This document shows, piece after piece, positions 52,545 through 62,110 of a DNA stretch of 64,000 nt. The notes under the pieces were generated by a model that saw only the letters and a list, made by a program, of their open reading frames with translations, ran no database searches and was not told where the DNA came from. The stretch spans positions 1,178,001 through 1,242,000 of the forward strand of contig CP108997.1 of assembly GCA_036226585.1 (NCBI GenBank). Direction: 5' to 3'. Position 1 is the stretch's first letter. The number at the start of each line of letters is the position of its first letter. The position numbers and the translations under genes were made by a program. The stretch is from Streptomyces sp. NBC_00708 (lineage in GTDB: Bacteria; Actinomycetota; Actinomycetes; Streptomycetales; Streptomycetaceae).

Positions 52545-53309
52545 ATGGCCAAGAACATCCAGTCGCTGGAGCGGGCGGCCGCGATGCTGCGGCTGCTGGC
52601 AGGCGGCGAGCGGCGGCTGGGGCTGTCCGACATCGCCTCCTCACTGGGCCTGGCCAAGGGCACCGCACACGGCATCCTGCGCACGCTCCAGCACGAGGGC
52701 TTCGTCGAGCAGGACTCCGCCTCCGGCCGCTACCAGCTGGGCGCGGAGCTGCTGCGCCTGGGCAACAGCTACCTCGACGTCCACGAGCTGCGGGCCCGCG
52801 CCCTGGTCTGGACGGACGACCTGGCCCGGTCCAGCGGCGAGAGCGTCCATCTGGGCGTACTCCACCAGCAGGGCGTCCTGATCGTCCACCACGTCTTCCG
52901 CCCCGACGACAGCCGCCAGGTGCTGGAGGTGGGGGCCATGCAGCCGCTGCACTCCACGGCCCTGGGCAAGGTGCTGGCCGCGTACGACCCGGTGGCGCAC
53001 ACGGAGGCGATGGAGGCCGAGCGGCGGTCGTTCACACCCCGGACGGTCACGGACCCGGAGGAGTTCGAGACGGTGCTCGACACGGTCCGGGCCCGGGGCT
53101 GGGGGTCCGACGTGGAGGAGACCTGGGAGGGGGTGGCCGCGGCGGCCGCCCCGATCCACGACCGGCGCCGGATGCCAGTGGGCGCCATCGCCATCACCGG
53201 TGCGGTGGAACGGGTCTGCAAGGACGGGGAGCTGCGCCCGGAACTGGTGGCGGCGGTGCGCGACTGCGCCCGCGCGGTCTCCCGGGACCTGGGCGCCCGG
53301 CGCTTCTGA
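52545..53309 (+). CDS. gylR: IclR-family glycerol regulator GylR
   Basis: A 254-residue IclR protein, the same length as S. coelicolor GylR. The N-terminal winged helix spans about 1-65 (QSLERAAAMLRLLAGGERRL then LSDIASSLGLAKGTAHGILR). The C-terminal effector domain spans about 80-250 (VLEVGAMQPLHSTALGKVLA). GylR represses the glycerol operon until glycerol-3-phosphate accumulates. GGAGGAG precedes the ATG at 52545. The next gene starts 264 bp downstream on the same strand, preceded by a shared operator-like motif. Confidence 0.95.
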   Translation: MAKNIQSLERAAAMLRLLAGGERRLGLSDIASSLGLAKGTAHGILRTLQHEGFVEQDSASGRYQLGAELLRLGNSYLDVHELRARALVWTDDLARSSGESVHLGVLHQQGVLIVHHVFRPDDSRQVLEVGAMQPLHSTALGKVLAAYDPVAHTEAMEAERRSFTPRTVTDPEEFETVLDTVRARGWGSDVEETWEGVAAAAAPIHDRRRMPVGAIAITGAVERVCKDGELRPELVAAVRDCARAVSRDLGARRF

Positions 53310-53437
53310 GCCGCCCGGCCCTGGACGGCCCGGCCGGCCGCGTATCCGGCCGGCCGCCCCCCGTAACGATCGATTCGTACGTCACATCCCTCTTGACGCT
53401 GGCTTCACCCGGGAGAAACACTGCCGTTCACCGGTCG

Positions 53438-53449
53438 GCATTGTCGAAC
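53438..53449 (+). promoter_or_regulatory. Putative GylR-type operator upstream of glpF
   Basis: GCATTGTCGAAC is identical to 52513-52524 and lies 124 bp before the glpF start. A candidate TTGACG -35 box occurs at about 53392. The glycerol operon probably begins transcription between these two. Confidence 0.6.
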
Positions 53450-53573
53450 ACTTAACGGAAATTCGCGTTAGGGTGTGAGCGTGCCTGGGCCGGCCAAGCC
53501 CTCACACGAGGGCGCGGACCACCGGAGGGACCCGGGGTTCGGCTTCCCTGGACGAAGGACAAAGGAGTCGCGG

Positions 53574-54365
53574 GTGTCCAGCTCCGACATCTTCATCGGC
53601 GAGACCATCGGTACCGCCGTACTCATCCTGCTCGGCGGCGGTGTCTGTGCCGCCGTCACGCTCAAGCACTCGAAGGCGCAGAACGCCGGCTGGCTGGCCA
53701 TCACCTTCGGGTGGGGCTTCGCGGTACTGACCGGCGCGTATCTCGCCGGCGGCGTGTCGGGGGCGCACCTCAACCCGGCCGTCACCATCGGCCTGGCCAT
53801 CGAGGGCGGAACGAAGTGGAGCGACGTACCGCTCTACCTCGCCTCCCAGCTCCTCGGCGCGATGATCGGCGCGGTGCTGGTCTGGCTCACCTACTACGGA
53901 CAGTTCCGGGCGCACCTCACCGATCAGGAGATCCTGCGCGACCACTCGGGTGAGGAGGGCATGGTCGACAAGGCCGCGGCCCCCGCGGCGGGCCCCGTGC
54001 TCGGTGTCTTCTCGACGGGCCCCGAGATCCGCAACGCCGTGCAGAACGTCCTCACCGAGGTCATCGCCACGGTCGTGCTGGTGCTCGCCATCCTCACGCA
54101 GGGCCTCAACAACGACGGCAACGGGCTCGGCACGCTGGGCGCGCTGATCACCGCCCTGGTCGTCGTCGGTATCGGTCTGTCGCTCGGCGGCCCGACGGGG
54201 TACGCGATCAACCCGGTACGCGACCTCGGTCCGCGTATCGTGCACGCGCTGCTTCCGCTGCCGAACAAGGGCGGCTCCGACTGGGGCTACGCATGGGTCC
54301 CCGTCGTCGGCCCGCTGATCGGCGGCGCACTCGCGGGCGGGCTCTACAACCTCGCCTTCGCCTGA
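53574..54365 (+). CDS. glpF: Glycerol uptake facilitator (MIP family)
   Basis: A 263-residue aquaglyceroporin with six helices plus two half-helices. The first half-helix motif is [11 protein letters not shown]. The second is [13 protein letters not shown], with NPV instead of the usual NPA. The family arginine is retained (R in NPVRD), as is the wide-pore D. It imports glycerol by facilitated diffusion. The GTG at 53574 follows AAAGGAG. It is the first gene of the glpF-glpK-glpD operon and 43 bp before glpK. Confidence 0.95.
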   Translation: MSSSDIFIGETIGTAVLILLGGGVCAAVTLKHSKAQNAGWLAITFGWGFAVLTGAYLAGGVSGAHLNPAVTIGLAIEGGTKWSDVPLYLASQLLGAMIGAVLVWLTYYGQFRAHLTDQEILRDHSGEEGMVDKAAAPAAGPVLGVFSTGPEIRNAVQNVLTEVIATVVLVLAILTQGLNNDGNGLGTLGALITALVVVGIGLSLGGPTGYAINPVRDLGPRIVHALLPLPNKGGSDWGYAWVPVVGPLIGGALAGGLYNLAFA

Positions 54366-54407
54366 CCCGTACCCACCCCACACCGCACAGACCTCCGGGA
54401 GCACACC

Positions 54408-55949
54408 GTGACCGACGCACACACCACCGGCAGCCACGGCACCGGGCCGTTCATCGCGGCCATCGACCAAGGCACGACCTCCAGCCGCTGCATCGTCTTC
54501 GACAAGGACGGACGGATCGTCTCCGTCGACCAGAAGGAGCACGAGCAGATCTTCCCCAAGCCGGGCTGGGTCGAACATGACGCGTCCGAGATCTGGGAGA
54601 ACGTCCAGGAAGTCGTCGCCGGAGCGATCGTGAAGGCGGGCATCACCGCCGCCGACGTCAAGGCGATCGGCATCACCAACCAGCGCGAGACCACCCTGCT
54701 GTGGGACAAGCACACCGGTGAGCCCGTCCACAACGCCCTCGTCTGGCAGGACACCCGTACGGACGGGCTCTGCAAGGAGCTCGGCCGCAACGTCGGCCAG
54801 GACCGCTTCCGCCGCGAGACCGGGCTGCCGCTCGCCTCGTACTTCGCCGGGCCCAAGGTCCGCTGGCTGCTCGACAACGTCGAGGGGCTGCGCGAGCGGG
54901 CCGAGCGCGGCGACATCCTCTTCGGCACCATGGACTCCTGGGTCATCTGGAACCTGACCGGCGGCACCGACGGCGGCGTCCACGTCACCGACGTCACCAA
55001 CGCCTCGCGCACCCTCCTGATGAACCTGCACACCATGGCGTGGGACGACAAGATCCTCTCCTCCATGGGCATCCCGGCGGCCGTGCTGCCCGAGATCCGC
55101 TCCTCGGCCGAGGTCTACGGCAACGCGAAGGGCGGCGTCCTCGACGGCGTGCCGGTGGCCTCCGCGCTGGGCGACCAGCAGGCGGCGCTGTTCGGCCAGA
55201 CGTGTTTCGCCGAGGGCGAGGCCAAGTCCACGTACGGCACCGGCACCTTCATGCTGATGAACACCGGTGGCACCCCGGTCAACTCGTACAACGGGCTGCT
55301 CACCACCGTCGGCTACCAGATCGGCGACAAGCCCCCGGTGTACGCCCTGGAGGGGTCGATCGCCGTCACCGGTTCGCTGGTGCAGTGGATGCGCGACCAG
55401 ATGGGACTCATCCAGTCGGCCGCCGAGATCGAGACGCTGGCCTCCTCGGTGGAGGACAACGGCGGCGCGTACTTCGTGCCCGCGTTCTCCGGCCTGTTCG
55501 CCCCGTACTGGCGTCCCGACGCCCGCGGTGTCATCGCCGGTCTCACCCGCTACGTCACCAAGGCGCACATCGCCCGTGCCGTGCTGGAGGCCACCGCCTG
55601 GCAGACGCGTGAGATCAGCGACGCCATGACCAAGGACTCCGGCGTCGAGCTGACCGCGCTCAAGGTCGACGGCGGCATGACCTCCAACAACCTGCTGATG
55701 CAGACGCTCGCCGACTTCCTGGACGCGCCCGTGGTGCGCCCGATGGTCGCCGAGACGACCTGCCTCGGCGCCGCCTACGCCGCCGGCCTGGCCGTCGGCT
55801 TCTGGCCGGACACCGACGCGCTGCGCGCGAACTGGCGCCGCGCCGCCGAGTGGACCCCCCGCATGGACGCGGACACCCGCGCCCGCGAGTACAAGAGCTG
55901 GCTCAAGGCCGTGGAACGCACCATGGGCTGGCTGGACGACGAGGAGTAG
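54408..55949 (+). CDS. glpK: Glycerol kinase
   Basis: A 513-residue FGGY-family kinase. The N-terminal ATPase motif is [17 protein letters not shown]. Glycerol-binding residues are in [11 protein letters not shown] and QDTRTDGLC. The FGGY signature is seen as [16 protein letters not shown], and [18 protein letters not shown] is near the C-terminus. ATP phosphorylates glycerol at C3, trapping it. The gene has the classic operon place between glpF and glpD, with stop and next start six bases apart. Confidence 0.97.
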   Translation: MTDAHTTGSHGTGPFIAAIDQGTTSSRCIVFDKDGRIVSVDQKEHEQIFPKPGWVEHDASEIWENVQEVVAGAIVKAGITAADVKAIGITNQRETTLLWDKHTGEPVHNALVWQDTRTDGLCKELGRNVGQDRFRRETGLPLASYFAGPKVRWLLDNVEGLRERAERGDILFGTMDSWVIWNLTGGTDGGVHVTDVTNASRTLLMNLHTMAWDDKILSSMGIPAAVLPEIRSSAEVYGNAKGGVLDGVPVASALGDQQAALFGQTCFAEGEAKSTYGTGTFMLMNTGGTPVNSYNGLLTTVGYQIGDKPPVYALEGSIAVTGSLVQWMRDQMGLIQSAAEIETLASSVEDNGGAYFVPAFSGLFAPYWRPDARGVIAGLTRYVTKAHIARAVLEATAWQTREISDAMTKDSGVELTALKVDGGMTSNNLLMQTLADFLDAPVVRPMVAETTCLGAAYAAGLAVGFWPDTDALRANWRRAAEWTPRMDADTRAREYKSWLKAVERTMGWLDDEE

Positions 55950-55955
55950 ACAACC

Positions 55956-57569
55956 ATGACCACCCTGCAGAGCGTCCCCGCCCTCGGGACGCATCCGGCC
56001 TCCGGCTCCCTCCCGAGCCGTGCCGAGACCCGGGAGCAGCTCTCCAAGGCGACGTACGACCTCCTGGTGATCGGCGGCGGCATTCTGGGCATCTCCACCG
56101 CCTGGCACGCCGCGCAGTCCGGGCTGCGGGTGGCTCTGGTGGACGCCGGCGACTTCGCCGGCGCCACCTCCTCCGCCTCCTCCAAGCTGCTCCACGGCGG
56201 TCTGCGCTACCTGCAGACCGGCGCGGTGAAGCTGGTGGCGGAGAACCACTTCGAGCGCCGTGCGGTCTCGCGCCAGGTGGCCCCCCACCTGGCCAACCCG
56301 CTCACCTTCTACCTGCCGGTGTACAAGGGCGGGCCGCACGGCGCGGCGAAGCTGGGCGCGGGCGTGTTCGCGTACTCGGCGCTGTCCGCCTTCGGCGACG
56401 GTGTCGGCCATGTGATCAGCCCGTCCCGGGCGGCGCGCGATGTGCCGGAGCTGCGTACGGAGAACCTCAAGGCCGTCGCGGTCTACGGGGACGACCAGAT
56501 GAACGATGCGCGGATGGCGCTGATGACGGTCCGCGCGGCCGTCGACGCGGGCGCGGTGGTCCTCAACCACGCGGCCGTGACCGGGCTGCGGTTCACCCGG
56601 GGCCGGGTGACGGGCGCGGAGCTGCGGGACTCCATGGACGGTACGGAGTTCGGCGTGACCGCCCGGCTGGTGCTCAACGCGACCGGACCGTGGGTGGACC
56701 ACCTGCGGAAGATGGAGGACCCGAACGCGGCGCCCTCCATACGCCTGTCCAAGGGCGCCCACCTGGTGCTCAAGCGGACCCGGCCGTGGAAGGCCGCGCT
56801 GGCCACGCCGATCGACAAGTACCGCATCACGTTCGCCCTGCCCTGGGAGGACATGCTGCTCCTCGGCACGACGGACGAGGAGTACGAGGGCGACCCGGCG
56901 GATGTCGCGGTGACCGAGAAGGACACCGCGCAGATCCTGGACGAGGCGGCGTTCTCGGTGCGCGACCAGCAGCTGTCGCGGGACCTGATCACGTACTCCT
57001 TCGCCGGGCTGCGGGTGCTGCCGGGCGGGCCGGGCGACACCTCGAAGGCCAAGCGCGAGACGGTCGTGACGGAGGGCCGGGGCGGCATGCTCTCGGTGGC
57101 CGGCGGCAAGTGGACGACGTTCCGGCACATCGGCCGTACGGTGATGAACAAGCTCGCCGCGCTGCCGGGGCACCCGCTGGCGGAGGACATGGAGCCGATG
57201 GCCCGGCTGCCGAGGAAGCTGCCGCTGCCCGGGATCGCCAACCCGAACGCGGTGGCGCACCGGCTGCTGGTGGACGGCGGGACGCCCGGCCCCCGGATGG
57301 CCGCCGACACCGCGCGGCACCTGGCCACGCACTACGGTTCGCTCGCCTTCGACATCGCGCGGCTGGCGAACGAGAACCCGGCGCTGGGCGAGCGGGTCCA
57401 CCCGGACGCGCCGGAGATCTGGGCGCAGGTCGCCTATGCCCGGGACCACGAGTGGGCCGAGACGGCGGACGACGTACTGCGGCGGCGGACCACGCTGACG
57501 ATCCGGGGCCTGGCGACGGACGAGGTCCGGGCCGGGGTGGAGAAGGTGCTCGGCGAGCGGCGCGGCTGA
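55956..57569 (+). CDS. glpD: Aerobic glycerol-3-phosphate dehydrogenase
   Basis: A 537-residue FAD enzyme. The dinucleotide fold motif is LLVIGGGILGISTAWHAAQS, followed by SSKLLHGGLRYLQTGAVKLV, a GlpD signature. The C-terminal domain contains VRAGVEKVLGERRG. It oxidises glycerol-3-phosphate to dihydroxyacetone phosphate at the membrane, passing electrons to quinone. It is the last gene of the operon and followed by a strong terminator with a T-run. Confidence 0.97.
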   Translation: MTTLQSVPALGTHPASGSLPSRAETREQLSKATYDLLVIGGGILGISTAWHAAQSGLRVALVDAGDFAGATSSASSKLLHGGLRYLQTGAVKLVAENHFERRAVSRQVAPHLANPLTFYLPVYKGGPHGAAKLGAGVFAYSALSAFGDGVGHVISPSRAARDVPELRTENLKAVAVYGDDQMNDARMALMTVRAAVDAGAVVLNHAAVTGLRFTRGRVTGAELRDSMDGTEFGVTARLVLNATGPWVDHLRKMEDPNAAPSIRLSKGAHLVLKRTRPWKAALATPIDKYRITFALPWEDMLLLGTTDEEYEGDPADVAVTEKDTAQILDEAAFSVRDQQLSRDLITYSFAGLRVLPGGPGDTSKAKRETVVTEGRGGMLSVAGGKWTTFRHIGRTVMNKLAALPGHPLAEDMEPMARLPRKLPLPGIANPNAVAHRLLVDGGTPGPRMAADTARHLATHYGSLAFDIARLANENPALGERVHPDAPEIWAQVAYARDHEWAETADDVLRRRTTLTIRGLATDEVRAGVEKVLGERRG

Positions 57570-57577
57570 GCGGGGAC

Positions 57578-57633
57578 GGGCCGGTACGGCCGGCGGACCA
57601 CGAGTTGGTCCGACGGTCGTACCGGCCCTTTTT
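57578..57633 (+). terminator. Intrinsic terminator after glpD
   Basis: GGGCCGGTACG at 57578-57588 pairs with CGTACCGGCCC at 57618-57628, with an inner GGACCA/TGGTCC helix. It is followed by TTTTT at 57629-57633. A poly-T tract is unusual in this genome, making this the clearest rho-independent terminator in the window. Confidence 0.85.
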
Positions 57634-57678
57634 CCGGCCGCATAATAGGGCGATACATCGGATGTCTGGAGGTCGCCC

Positions 57679-58350
57679 ATGGCTGTCACCGACGAGGCCA
57701 TCGAGAAGATCAAGGGAATGATCGTCTCGGGTGCGCTACGGCCCGGCGATCGTCTCCCCAAGGAGAGCGAACTCGCCTCGGAGCTGGGGCTTTCCCGCAA
57801 CTCGCTGCGGGAGGCGGTGCGCGCCCTGTCGCTGATCCGCATTCTCGACGTCCGCCAGGGCGACGGTACCTATGTGACGAGCCTCGACCCGCAGTTGCTG
57901 CTGGAGGCGCTGAGCTTCGTGGTGGACTTCCACCGCGACGACACCGTGCTGGAGTTCCTGGCGGTGCGCCGGATCCTGGAGCCCGCCGCGACGGCGATGG
58001 CGGCGAGCCGGATCAGCGAGGAGCAGCTGGACGCGCTGGACGCGCAGCTCGAAGCGCTGGGCGAGCGGCCGTCGGTGGAGGAGCTGGTCGCCTGCGACCT
58101 GGACTTCCACCGGGGCATCGTCCAGTCGTCGGGCAACTCCGTGCTCTGCTCGCTGCTGGACGGCCTGTCGGGGCCGACGACGCGGGCGCGGGTGTGGCGC
58201 GGGCTGACCCAGGAGGACGCGGTGAGCCGGACGCTGCATGAGCACCGGGCGATTCTGGCGGCGTTGCGGGATCGCGATGCGGAGGCTGCGCGGGCGTGGG
58301 CGACGGTGCATGTGGCGAGCGTGGAGCAGTGGTTGCGGTCCACGTTGTGA
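57679..58350 (+). CDS. FadR-subfamily GntR regulator
   Basis: A 223-residue GntR regulator with an FCD domain. The winged helix spans about 1-70 (KIKGMIVSGALRPGDRLPKE then SELASELGLSRNSLREAVRA). The helical FCD domain includes the metal-binding residues around DLDFHRGIVQSSGN and EHRAILAALRDRD. It is convergent with the sugar ABC operon and may regulate it, which is inferred from position only. GGAGG sits seven bases before the ATG. Confidence 0.9.
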   Translation: MAVTDEAIEKIKGMIVSGALRPGDRLPKESELASELGLSRNSLREAVRALSLIRILDVRQGDGTYVTSLDPQLLLEALSFVVDFHRDDTVLEFLAVRRILEPAATAMAASRISEEQLDALDAQLEALGERPSVEELVACDLDFHRGIVQSSGNSVLCSLLDGLSGPTTRARVWRGLTQEDAVSRTLHEHRAILAALRDRDAEAARAWATVHVASVEQWLRSTL

Positions 58351-58380
58351 GCGTTTCGGGGCTCTGCCCCGGACCCCGCT

Positions 58381-58425
58381 CCTCAAGCGCCGGACGGGCT
58401 GGGAAAGCCCGTCCGGCGCTTGAGG
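58381..58425. repeat. 20-bp perfect palindromic intergenic element
   Basis: CCTCAAGCGCCGGACGGGCT at 58381-58400, a GGGAA loop and the exact reverse complement at 58406-58425. It lies between the convergent FadR gene and ABC permease gene. From memory, very similar sequences recur in streptomycete intergenic regions, so it may be a multi-copy element that also acts as terminator. Confidence 0.75.
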
Positions 58426-58435
58426 ACCAAGGAGT

Positions 58436-59488
58436 TCAGTCCTGCTTCTCGCCGCTCGCGTAGCGGGAGATGACCAGGGCGACGATGATGATGGCGCCGT
58501 TGAGGAACTGGTTCCACAGGGCCGGGACGCCGCCGAGGGTCATCACGTTGACGACCAGCTGGAGCGTCAGTACGCCGGTCAGGGCGCCGAACAGCGTGCC
58601 CCGGCCGCCCTTGAGGCTGATGCCGCCGATCACCGCGGCGGCGAACACCTGGAAGATCCAGCCGTCGCCCTGGGTGGCGGCGACCGCCCCGTAGTGGCCG
58701 GTGTAGAGAATGCCGGCGAAGGCCGCGAGCAGGCCGCCGATGGCGAGGACGATCCAGGTGACCCGGTCGACGCGGATACCGGCCGCGCGGGCCGCTTCCG
58801 GGTTGCCGCCGATCGCGTACAGCGCGCGTCCGTGGCGCAGCCAGGCCAGCGCGGCGCCGCCAATCCCGAAGAGGACCAGGCAGATCCAGACGGCGGCCGG
58901 CACCCCGAACCACTCGCTCTTGCCGAGGTAGCGGAAGGACTCCGGGACGTCGGTGATGGACTTGCCCTCGGTGATGCCGATGTGGAGGCCGCGCAGCATC
59001 GTGAGCATGCCGAGCGTGGCGATGAAGCCGTTGACCCGGAGCTTGAGCATCAGGAAGCCGTTGACGGCGCCGATCGCGAGGCCGACCAGCAGGCAGAGCG
59101 GGATCGCGGACCAGGAGGGGAGCAGCCCGAGGCCGGCGAAGCGGCCGCCGTCGGTGGGCAGCACCAGCCACATCGCGACGACGGGCGCGATGCCGATCGT
59201 GGACTCCAGCGAAAGGTCCATCCGGCCGCAGATGAGGATCAGGGCCTGGCCGAGGACCAGCAGGCTCAGTTCGGAGGACTGCTGGACGACGCTGATCAGG
59301 TTGTCGGAGGTGAGGAAGACCGGCGAGACGATGAAGCCGATCAGCATCAGGACCAGGATCACCGGCACCAGCGAGAAGTCGCTCCACCGGATCAGCCTGA
59401 GCCTGCCGAGCGGAGTGTTCCCGCCCGGGGAGCCCTTGAGCGCCGTGTCGAAGTCGTCGGCCGTGGACGGCCGTACCGTGCCGGTCAT
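58436..59488 (-). CDS. Sugar ABC transporter permease (RbsC-like)
   Basis: A 350-residue permease with eight to ten helices. It has the family motif NGFLMLKLRVNGFIATLGML and GGISLKGGRGTLFGALTGVL near the C-terminus. It forms the membrane channel for the monosaccharide transporter encoded with the next two genes. Its ATG overlaps the ATPase stop (ATGA). It is last in the operon, just before the palindromic element. Confidence 0.93.
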   Translation of the reverse strand: MTGTVRPSTADDFDTALKGSPGGNTPLGRLRLIRWSDFSLVPVILVLMLIGFIVSPVFLTSDNLISVVQQSSELSLLVLGQALILICGRMDLSLESTIGIAPVVAMWLVLPTDGGRFAGLGLLPSWSAIPLCLLVGLAIGAVNGFLMLKLRVNGFIATLGMLTMLRGLHIGITEGKSITDVPESFRYLGKSEWFGVPAAVWICLVLFGIGGAALAWLRHGRALYAIGGNPEAARAAGIRVDRVTWIVLAIGGLLAAFAGILYTGHYGAVAATQGDGWIFQVFAAAVIGGISLKGGRGTLFGALTGVLTLQLVVNVMTLGGVPALWNQFLNGAIIIVALVISRYASGEKQD

Positions 59489-61005
59489 TCCCTCTCCCCC
59501 ACACCTTCCATGGCGGCGACGAGTTCCCCGTCGGTCCACCCGCTGTCGAACGTTGCGACGACCCGCCCGTGGAACAGGGCGAGGACCCGGTCGCAGACCC
59601 GCAGATCGTCCAGTTCGTCCGAGACGACGACGGCGGCGTTGCCCGCGTCGGCGACCCGGCGTACGACTCCGAGGAGCGAGTCCTTGGACTTGACGTCCAC
59701 GCCCGCGGTGGGCCGGACCGCCACGAGCACGCTGGGGTCGCGGGCCAGGGCGCGGGCGACCACGACCTTCTGCTGGTTGCCGCCGGAGAGCCCGGAGACG
59801 GGCTGCTCGGGGCCCTGGGTCTTGATGTCGAGCGAGGCGATCATCCCCCGGGCGAACTCCCGGGTACGCGAGGGCAGGACGGTCCCCCACGGGCCGAGCT
59901 GGTCGGCCACCGTGAGGGTGGCGTTCTCCGCGACGCTGCGCTCCGGGACGAGGCCCTGGTCGTGCCGGTCCTCCGGGATGTAGCCGATCCCGGCGGCCAG
60001 CGCGTCCGGCACGCTGCCCGCCCGTACGGCCCTGCCCCGCACCCGGACCGTGCCGCCGCCCGCCTTGCGCATACCGGCCAGCACCTCGCCGACGGCGGTG
60101 TTGCCGCTGGCCGCCGCTCCGGCGAGGCCCAGCACCTCGCCCGGCCGTACCTGGAGGTCCAGGGGCTCGAACCTGCCCGGGAGGCTGAGCTGTTCGGTGC
60201 TCAGGACGGGCTCGGCGGACGGGTCGGGCGCGGTCCCGCCGGCCGCGTGCCAGGCGGTCGCGCCGACGGCCTTCTCCCCGGTCATGGCCGCGACCAGGTC
60301 CTCCTTGGAGACGTCGGCGACGGGGGCGGTCAGGACGTGCCGGGCGTCGCGGTAGACGGTCACCGCCGTGCACAGCTCGTACACCTCCTGGAGGTGGTGC
60401 GAGATGAAGAGGAACGCCACGCCCTGGTTCTGGAGTTCGCGGAGCCTGTCGAAGAGCCGGGCGATGCCCCGGGCGTCGAGCTGGGCGGTCGGCTCGTCCA
60501 GGACGATCAGCCGGGCGCCGAAGGACAGCGCGCGGGCGATCTCCACGAACTGCCGCTGCTCGACCGCGAGATCGCGTGCCCGGGTGTTCGGGTCGACCTG
60601 GACGCCGTACGCGGCGAGCAGCTGCTCGGCGCGCTTGCGCAGCCTTCCCCAGCTGATCCGGCGGGTGTTCTCGTCGAACCGGTTGAGGAAGAGGTTCTCG
60701 GCGACGGTCAGATCGGGGACCACCATGGACTTCTGGTAGACGCAGGCGACCTTGGACTGCCAGGCCGTGGTGTCCCCGAAGGCGGGCGCGGGCTCGCCGC
60801 CGAAGGTGACCGTGCCCGCGTCCGCCTTGTGCAGCCCGGTCAGGACGCCGACCAGCGTGGACTTGCCGGCGCCGTTGCGGCCGACGAGCGCGTGCGACTC
60901 GCCGGGCCGTACGGTCAGCTTCACCCCGTCGAGCGCCACGGTCGGCCCGAAGCGTTTGACGACGCCTTCCGCCTCTACGGCGGGTGGTGGTGCCTGAGCG
61001 TCCAT
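59485..61005 (-). CDS. Sugar ABC transporter ATPase (RbsA/MglA-like)
   Basis: A 506-residue protein with two nucleotide-binding domains. The first has Walker A GRNGAGKST, signature DLAVEQRQFVEIARALS and Walker B LIVLDEPTAQLD. The second is degenerate in Walker A (GAAASGNTAVGEV) but keeps the signature LSGGNQQKVVVARAL. This asymmetry is normal for CUT2 importers. It is upstream of the permease with a four-base overlap, and 2 bp downstream of the binding-protein gene. Confidence 0.93.
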   Translation of the reverse strand: MDAQAPPPAVEAEGVVKRFGPTVALDGVKLTVRPGESHALVGRNGAGKSTLVGVLTGLHKADAGTVTFGGEPAPAFGDTTAWQSKVACVYQKSMVVPDLTVAENLFLNRFDENTRRISWGRLRKRAEQLLAAYGVQVDPNTRARDLAVEQRQFVEIARALSFGARLIVLDEPTAQLDARGIARLFDRLRELQNQGVAFLFISHHLQEVYELCTAVTVYRDARHVLTAPVADVSKEDLVAAMTGEKAVGATAWHAAGGTAPDPSAEPVLSTEQLSLPGRFEPLDLQVRPGEVLGLAGAAASGNTAVGEVLAGMRKAGGGTVRVRGRAVRAGSVPDALAAGIGYIPEDRHDQGLVPERSVAENATLTVADQLGPWGTVLPSRTREFARGMIASLDIKTQGPEQPVSGLSGGNQQKVVVARALARDPSVLVAVRPTAGVDVKSKDSLLGVVRRVADAGNAAVVVSDELDDLRVCDRVLALFHGRVVATFDSGWTDGELVAAMEGVGERE

Positions 61006-61007
61006 GG

Positions 61008-62048
61008 CTAGCTCTTCTTCTCCAGCTGGTTGGCCCACAGCTTCGGGTCGTCGACGTTGTCCTTGGTGACCAGGGGTGCGGGAAGCTGGTCCTCGTAGCC
61101 GTTCGGGATCTTGATGATGGTGGAGTCGTGGTCGGTGGGGCCCGCCTCGAAGGTCTTGCCGTCCAGCGCCGCCTTCGCGTAGTACAGCGCGTACTTCGCG
61201 TACAGGTCGGCGGGCTGGGAGATCGTCGCGTCGATCTTCCCGGCCCTGATGGCGTCGAACTCCTCGGGGATGCCGTCGTTGGAGATGATGGTGATGTGGC
61301 CGTCCGAACCGGCGGGCTTCAGCAGCTTCTTCTGCTCCAGGAGCGCGAGGGTCGGCTGCAGGAAGACGCCGCCGGCCTGCATGTAGATGCCGTTGATGTC
61401 CGGGTGGGCGGCCAGCGTCGACTGGAGCTTCGCGGAGGCGACGTCGCCCTTCCAGTCGGTGGCCAGCTCGAACACCTTGATGCCGGGGAAGTCCTTGTCC
61501 ATGCACGCCTTGAACGCCTCGGAGCGGTCGCGGCCGTTGATGGAGGACAGGTCGCCCTGGAACTCGACGACCTTGCCCTTGCCCTTCAGCTGTTCGCCGA
61601 GGTACTTGCAGGCGTTGGTGCCGTACGCCTTGTTGTCGGCGCGCACCACCATGTAGATGTCGCCCTTGTCCGGGCGGGTGTCGACGCTGACGACGGGGAT
61701 CTTCCTGTCGTTGAGCGTGTGGAGCGACTCGGCTATCGCGCCGGTGTCCTGCGGGGCCATCACCACGGCCTTGGCGCCCTGGTCGGTGAAGGTCTGCACA
61801 TTGGCGACGAGCTTGCCGATGTCGTTCTGCGAGTTGGTCAGCGGGAGGGCGGAGACCTCGCCGTCCTTGACGCCCTTCTTGATGTAGTTCTGGTACGAGT
61901 TCCAGAAGTCGCTGTCGCTGCGCGGCAGGTCGATGCCGACCTTGCCGCCGCCCGCGCCGCTGTCCGACGATTCGCGGTTGCAGCCCGCGAGGGCGGTGAC
62001 GGCCAGCAGTACGGCACAGGCTGCCGCACTCGTCGTACGCACTCTCAT
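61008..62048 (-). CDS. Sugar-binding ABC lipoprotein (RbsB/type I fold)
   Basis: A 346-residue substrate-binding protein. The lipobox is ALAGC23 after a 22-residue signal peptide. The ribose-binding fold is seen as GKVGIDLPRSDSDFWNSYQN, VVMAPQDTGAIAESLHTLND and VFLQPTLALLEQKKLL. The substrate is probably a monosaccharide such as L-fucose, judged from the adjacent catabolic genes. AAAGGAACGGGACACC precedes the ATG. It leads the transporter genes. Confidence 0.93.
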   Translation of the reverse strand: MRVRTTSAAACAVLLAVTALAGCNRESSDSGAGGGKVGIDLPRSDSDFWNSYQNYIKKGVKDGEVSALPLTNSQNDIGKLVANVQTFTDQGAKAVVMAPQDTGAIAESLHTLNDRKIPVVSVDTRPDKGDIYMVVRADNKAYGTNACKYLGEQLKGKGKVVEFQGDLSSINGRDRSEAFKACMDKDFPGIKVFELATDWKGDVASAKLQSTLAAHPDINGIYMQAGGVFLQPTLALLEQKKLLKPAGSDGHITIISNDGIPEEFDAIRAGKIDATISQPADLYAKYALYYAKAALDGKTFEAGPTDHDSTIIKIPNGYEDQLPAPLVTKDNVDDPKLWANQLEKKS

Positions 62049-62110
62049 TGGTGTCCCGTTCCTTTGTGGGTCGCGGCTCGGAGCCCGGTTGGCATGGCGG
62101 CGGTGCGGGT

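Noticed and set aside
48689..53455. A 1588-codon open frame opposite metH and running into gylR
   Set aside because: It is a shadow of metH. In 70%-GC DNA the antisense frame of a GC3-biased gene rarely meets a stop. Its translation is low-complexity and matches no family.
53502..57842. A 1446-codon open frame opposite glpF-glpK-glpD
   Set aside because: It spans three well-supported genes and their intergenic regions on the other strand, with no ribosome-binding site or recognisable domain.
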